64,000 nt of DNA from assembly GCA_002007465.1 (NCBI GenBank), contig LNAC01000136.1, forward strand, positions 2,082,840 to 2,146,839. Reading direction: 5' to 3'. The notes below the pieces were generated by a model. That model was not told where the DNA came from. It saw only the letters and a list, made by a program, of their open reading frames with translations, and did not search any database. How positions within the stretch are numbered: position 1 is the stretch's first letter; each line of letters begins with the position of its first letter. Positions 61,216 to 64,000 of this stretch are shown piece after piece. This DNA comes from Ailurus styani (lineage: Eukaryota; Chordata; Mammalia; Carnivora; Ailuridae). The position numbers and the translations under genes were made by a program.

Positions 61216-62861
61216 TCTAAAAAAAGGAGATGCAGACAAACTAGGAAGTGAAAAATACATCGCTTCTTCAATTCTCTTAAGCATTACTGTCATTGCTGCC
61301 AGGGCCCTAGTAAGTGGCAAAATGTTCTATCGCAGAATTTTTACTTGAATAAACTGTTCTGGCTCTTAAAGAGCATCTTGACTGAGAGATCATGACAGTC
61401 TTTGTTCTACTCTCCCAAGTCTTCTCATCTACTACATGATCTGTTCCCAACAATAAACTTCTGAAATTAAAGATCTCCTGGGCTCTGTGATTGAAAACAA
61501 GGAAAATGAGATCAGAGTGCCTGCTAATTCACTTCTATAATACTGTGAACTCACACAAGCGAAGTGAAATGAGGACAGAATATGAATTTGTAGTTGACCA
61601 CAAAATACGGCCTTCGTGTATTCTCTTGCTTTCTCCTAATCTCAGAGTCACATTGCTTACTGAATTTTGTTTCTTCCATGCGAATTAGTGGGGATGAAAA
61701 TATTAACTTACTTGAGCTTCACCAGAGATGTGAAGATGCAAGTCAGTTCAGCAGTGAATGAGACATCAGGACACATGGAAAAGGCCTACCCGTACGGTTG
61801 CCACCTCATTGCTTCCAAGTCAAAATTACACTTGCCTGAATCAAGCAATGACAATTTGGAGAAAGACTACTTTCGATTCCATTTCTTTCTTGAAACAAAC
61901 ATCTTCAGCTGTTCATGGGTTCAGTCTACCCCCTCACTGAATAGAAATTCCCTTTTGACATCTGGTGTGCCCATTCTCTTTGGCGTATTTTGGCTTTGTT
62001 TAAATCGGAGCGAAACCTGTCCATTTCAAAAGCTCCCTTAGAGAGGGAGAGCAAGAAATAATGATGTATTTGATGTGCTCTCCGAACTATCACTTCGAAC
62101 TGCTGTTTCTGACCTGCTCACATTGTTCTTGATAATATTCCCACCTTGGGTTCACATCACACCATCCATTTCTCTAAGAATTTTAACCTCAACTGATTTG
62201 CACCTCAACCTCTGAAGCCAAACGGGTATCTCTTCTCTAGTCTGACAAATGAGAAAATTCCACCAGTCAGATGGTGATTGGAAGGTACAAACTGTGGCAG
62301 GGCAAAGACTAGATCCAGCTCTCCTGAATCCTCATGTGAAGTCCTTTCACGGTTCTAGCAAAAGTCACAGGGGCCCACGTCCCTGCTTTTGAATGGCTGC
62401 CAAGGCTTCATGACTTCTTTGCCTGCTACCCTACTTATTCCATGTGGTAGCGGCGACTTTATTCCTTCATTACTATTGATGACAGGATATTTGACAGTAT
62501 GTTTTATAGAATCTTCCTAATAAATTATTCAGCTTGAGTGAAAAGGAGGAAATGCTGGGAATCTTAAAAATGACAACTTAAGAAGAATGGAAAAGAGCTA
62601 AAAACAGATTATTGCCCGGTCTTCAGCAAAAAGCTTTACTAAAGCTCATGAAACATGTTGGGGGGGGGGAGGTAAATTGAAACTTTTTAAAAGTAAAAAA
62701 GAAATCACCCATTCCAATTTTTGGTGATGGGTTTTTGTGAGACAATGAAAATACTAGCTTCTGAAGTGACTGCAATTATACACAGTCCCTGAGGCTTCCA
62801 TAATATTACTTTTTTTTTTAATACAAGGAAGGAATTCAGAAAAACTCATTTAAAATAACTG

Positions 62862-63202
62862 CTAAGGACTGAATGTTTGTGGCCATCCCTACCCTCCATT
62901 CATATGTTGAAACCCTAATCCCCGCGAGATAGTATCTGGAGCTGGGGTCTTGGGGACTCTCTTAGGTCACTCAGGCGGAGGCCTTATGATGGATTGGAAG
63001 CAGCAGAGAACAAGCTTCCTTTCTTTCTCTCCATCCTGCGTGGATACATTAAGAAGGCAGCTTCCTGCAAGCCGGGAGACAGCCCTCCCTGGGAACTGAA
63101 TCTTGGACTGTCCAGCCTCCGGAACTGTGAAAAATTTGAGTATTTACTGGTTAAGCCGCCCCTATCTATGGGACTCCATCATAGCAGCTTCAACTAAGAC
63201 AA
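62862..63202 (+). mobile_element. ERVL-MaLR solo LTR (diverged)
   Basis: ACTGAATGTTTGTGGCCATC with CATTCATATGTTGAAACCCT is a typical MaLR LTR start. GTCCAGCCTCCGGAACTGTG and ACTCCATCATAGCAGCTTCA are the expected 3' part. It is the third LTR of this type in the window, all on the plus strand. Confidence 0.83.
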
Positions 63203-63929
63203 TAACAAATAGCTATATAAAATTAAGACATTCAGAGACACTTTGATCGCCTAATATTGGAACAATCTTCAGCAAAAACTTTACCACAGGCTTTATATTT
63301 AGCTATAGACATTGTGAATCTTCCCCTCGGTCTTCAAGAAGAGATACACAATATTTAAAGAAATTAATGAAGTTTAGCATTCATCAACTGCTCCAAAGTT
63401 GCACAGACCAGTTGTAGGCAAGAAAATGAAAAATATATTTTATAGTATTAACTAGTAATAGGCCACTACTAAGAGTTAGCATCAGAAACATCACATGTAA
63501 ATGACCAGCAAAGGATTTTAAAAAGCAGATTATTTTAGAGGTTTCAATGTACTGTTAGTCTGACACACACATACACAAGCACACACAAAGTACACATAAA
63601 AATTGCTGAAATCTGAGTTAAGTTCTGCAGAGTATATTAATGCCAATTTCCTGGTTTTGATATTTTACTATAATTGTATAAGCTGTTATCAATGGAGGAA
63701 TCTAGATGAAGGGTATGGGGAACTTGTACTATTTTTGCAAATCTTATGAATTTATAATCTTTTTAAAGTGGAAAATCATTGGTCTGAAAATCTACAGTTA
63801 TTTGCAATATTGGCTGTAATTCAAGATGGATGTTCTAGTTGGAACACAAAATATTGACAACAAAATAAATAAAACCCTAGTGGTTAGTATATTGCCTTTT
63901 TAAAAATTTTTAATTTTTCATAAATTTTC

Positions 63930-64000
63930 AAAATTATTTTTTAAAATTGAAGTATAATTAACACAATGTTGTATTAGTTTCAGGTGAACAAAGTAATGAT
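63930..64000 (+). mobile_element. L1 fragment running off the right edge
   Basis: TTGAAGTATAATTAACACAA followed by TGTTGTATTAGTTTCAGGTG is a common L1 3' UTR phrase. It continues beyond the window. Confidence 0.65.

Larger units (their letters stand above)
55554..64000 (-). other. PCSK5 intron before the His214 exon (partial)
   Basis: This intronic sequence lies upstream of the 89-bp exon. It contains a hAT-like element, two L1 3' regions, three CAN-SINEs, one MaLR LTR, and an L1 fragment running off the right edge. Stretches with nothing assignable are 56225-56900, 59800-61060, 61225-62860 and 63205-63900. I looked for the preceding exon (Asp173 context, ILDDG and YDASNENK) and did not find it. 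Confidence 0.85.

Noticed and set aside
55554..64000. Search for the upstream exon with catalytic Asp173
   Set aside because: No sequence resembling the ILDDG or YDASNENK context was found on the minus strand, so the exon is taken to lie outside the window.

Overview
The window is mammalian nuclear DNA, almost certainly from a caniform carnivore and most likely a mustelid. The evidence is 18 tRNA-derived CAN-SINE copies (GCGCCTGGGTGGCTCAG heads, TC-rich bodies, AATAAATAAA tails). Several carry the CTGCCTGCCT...CTACTTGTGATCT body that I associate with mustelids; the family-level placement is inference. Old mammal-wide repeats (MIR, L2, MaLR LTRs, Tigger- and hAT-like DNA transposons, decayed L1) fill much of the rest.

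The only protein-coding gene I can support is PCSK5 (proprotein convertase subtilisin/kexin type 5, PC5/6) on the minus strand. Four consecutive exons are present, in transcription order 55553-55465 (89 bp), 51855-51683 (173 bp), 31381-31169 (213 bp) and 20713-20613 (101 bp). All have AG/GT splice sites and compatible phases, and together they encode about 192 codons of the S8/kexin-type catalytic domain. Catalytic His214, oxyanion-hole Asn315 and catalytic Ser388 (human PCSK5 numbering, obtained by alignment from knowledge) are all present. The exon with catalytic Asp173 should lie upstream beyond position 64000, and the rest of the catalytic domain, the P domain and the Cys-rich repeats should lie below position 1.

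Layout: 1-20612 is the intron after the Ser388 exon; 20714-31168, 31382-51682 and 51856-55464 are complete introns of about 10.5, 20.3 and 3.6 kb; 55554-64000 is part of the preceding intron. Most long reading frames here lie in L2, L1 or low-complexity intronic DNA and are not genes.

I found no new multigene system. The most notable non-coding items are a 3'-truncated U4 snRNA retropseudogene with an 18-bp target-site duplication (10872-10939), two full-length Tigger-like elements in opposite orientations on either side of a PCSK5 exon, an inverted CAN-SINE pair closely flanking the frame-neutral 213-bp exon, and several small tandem duplications, hairpins and a G-rich tract.
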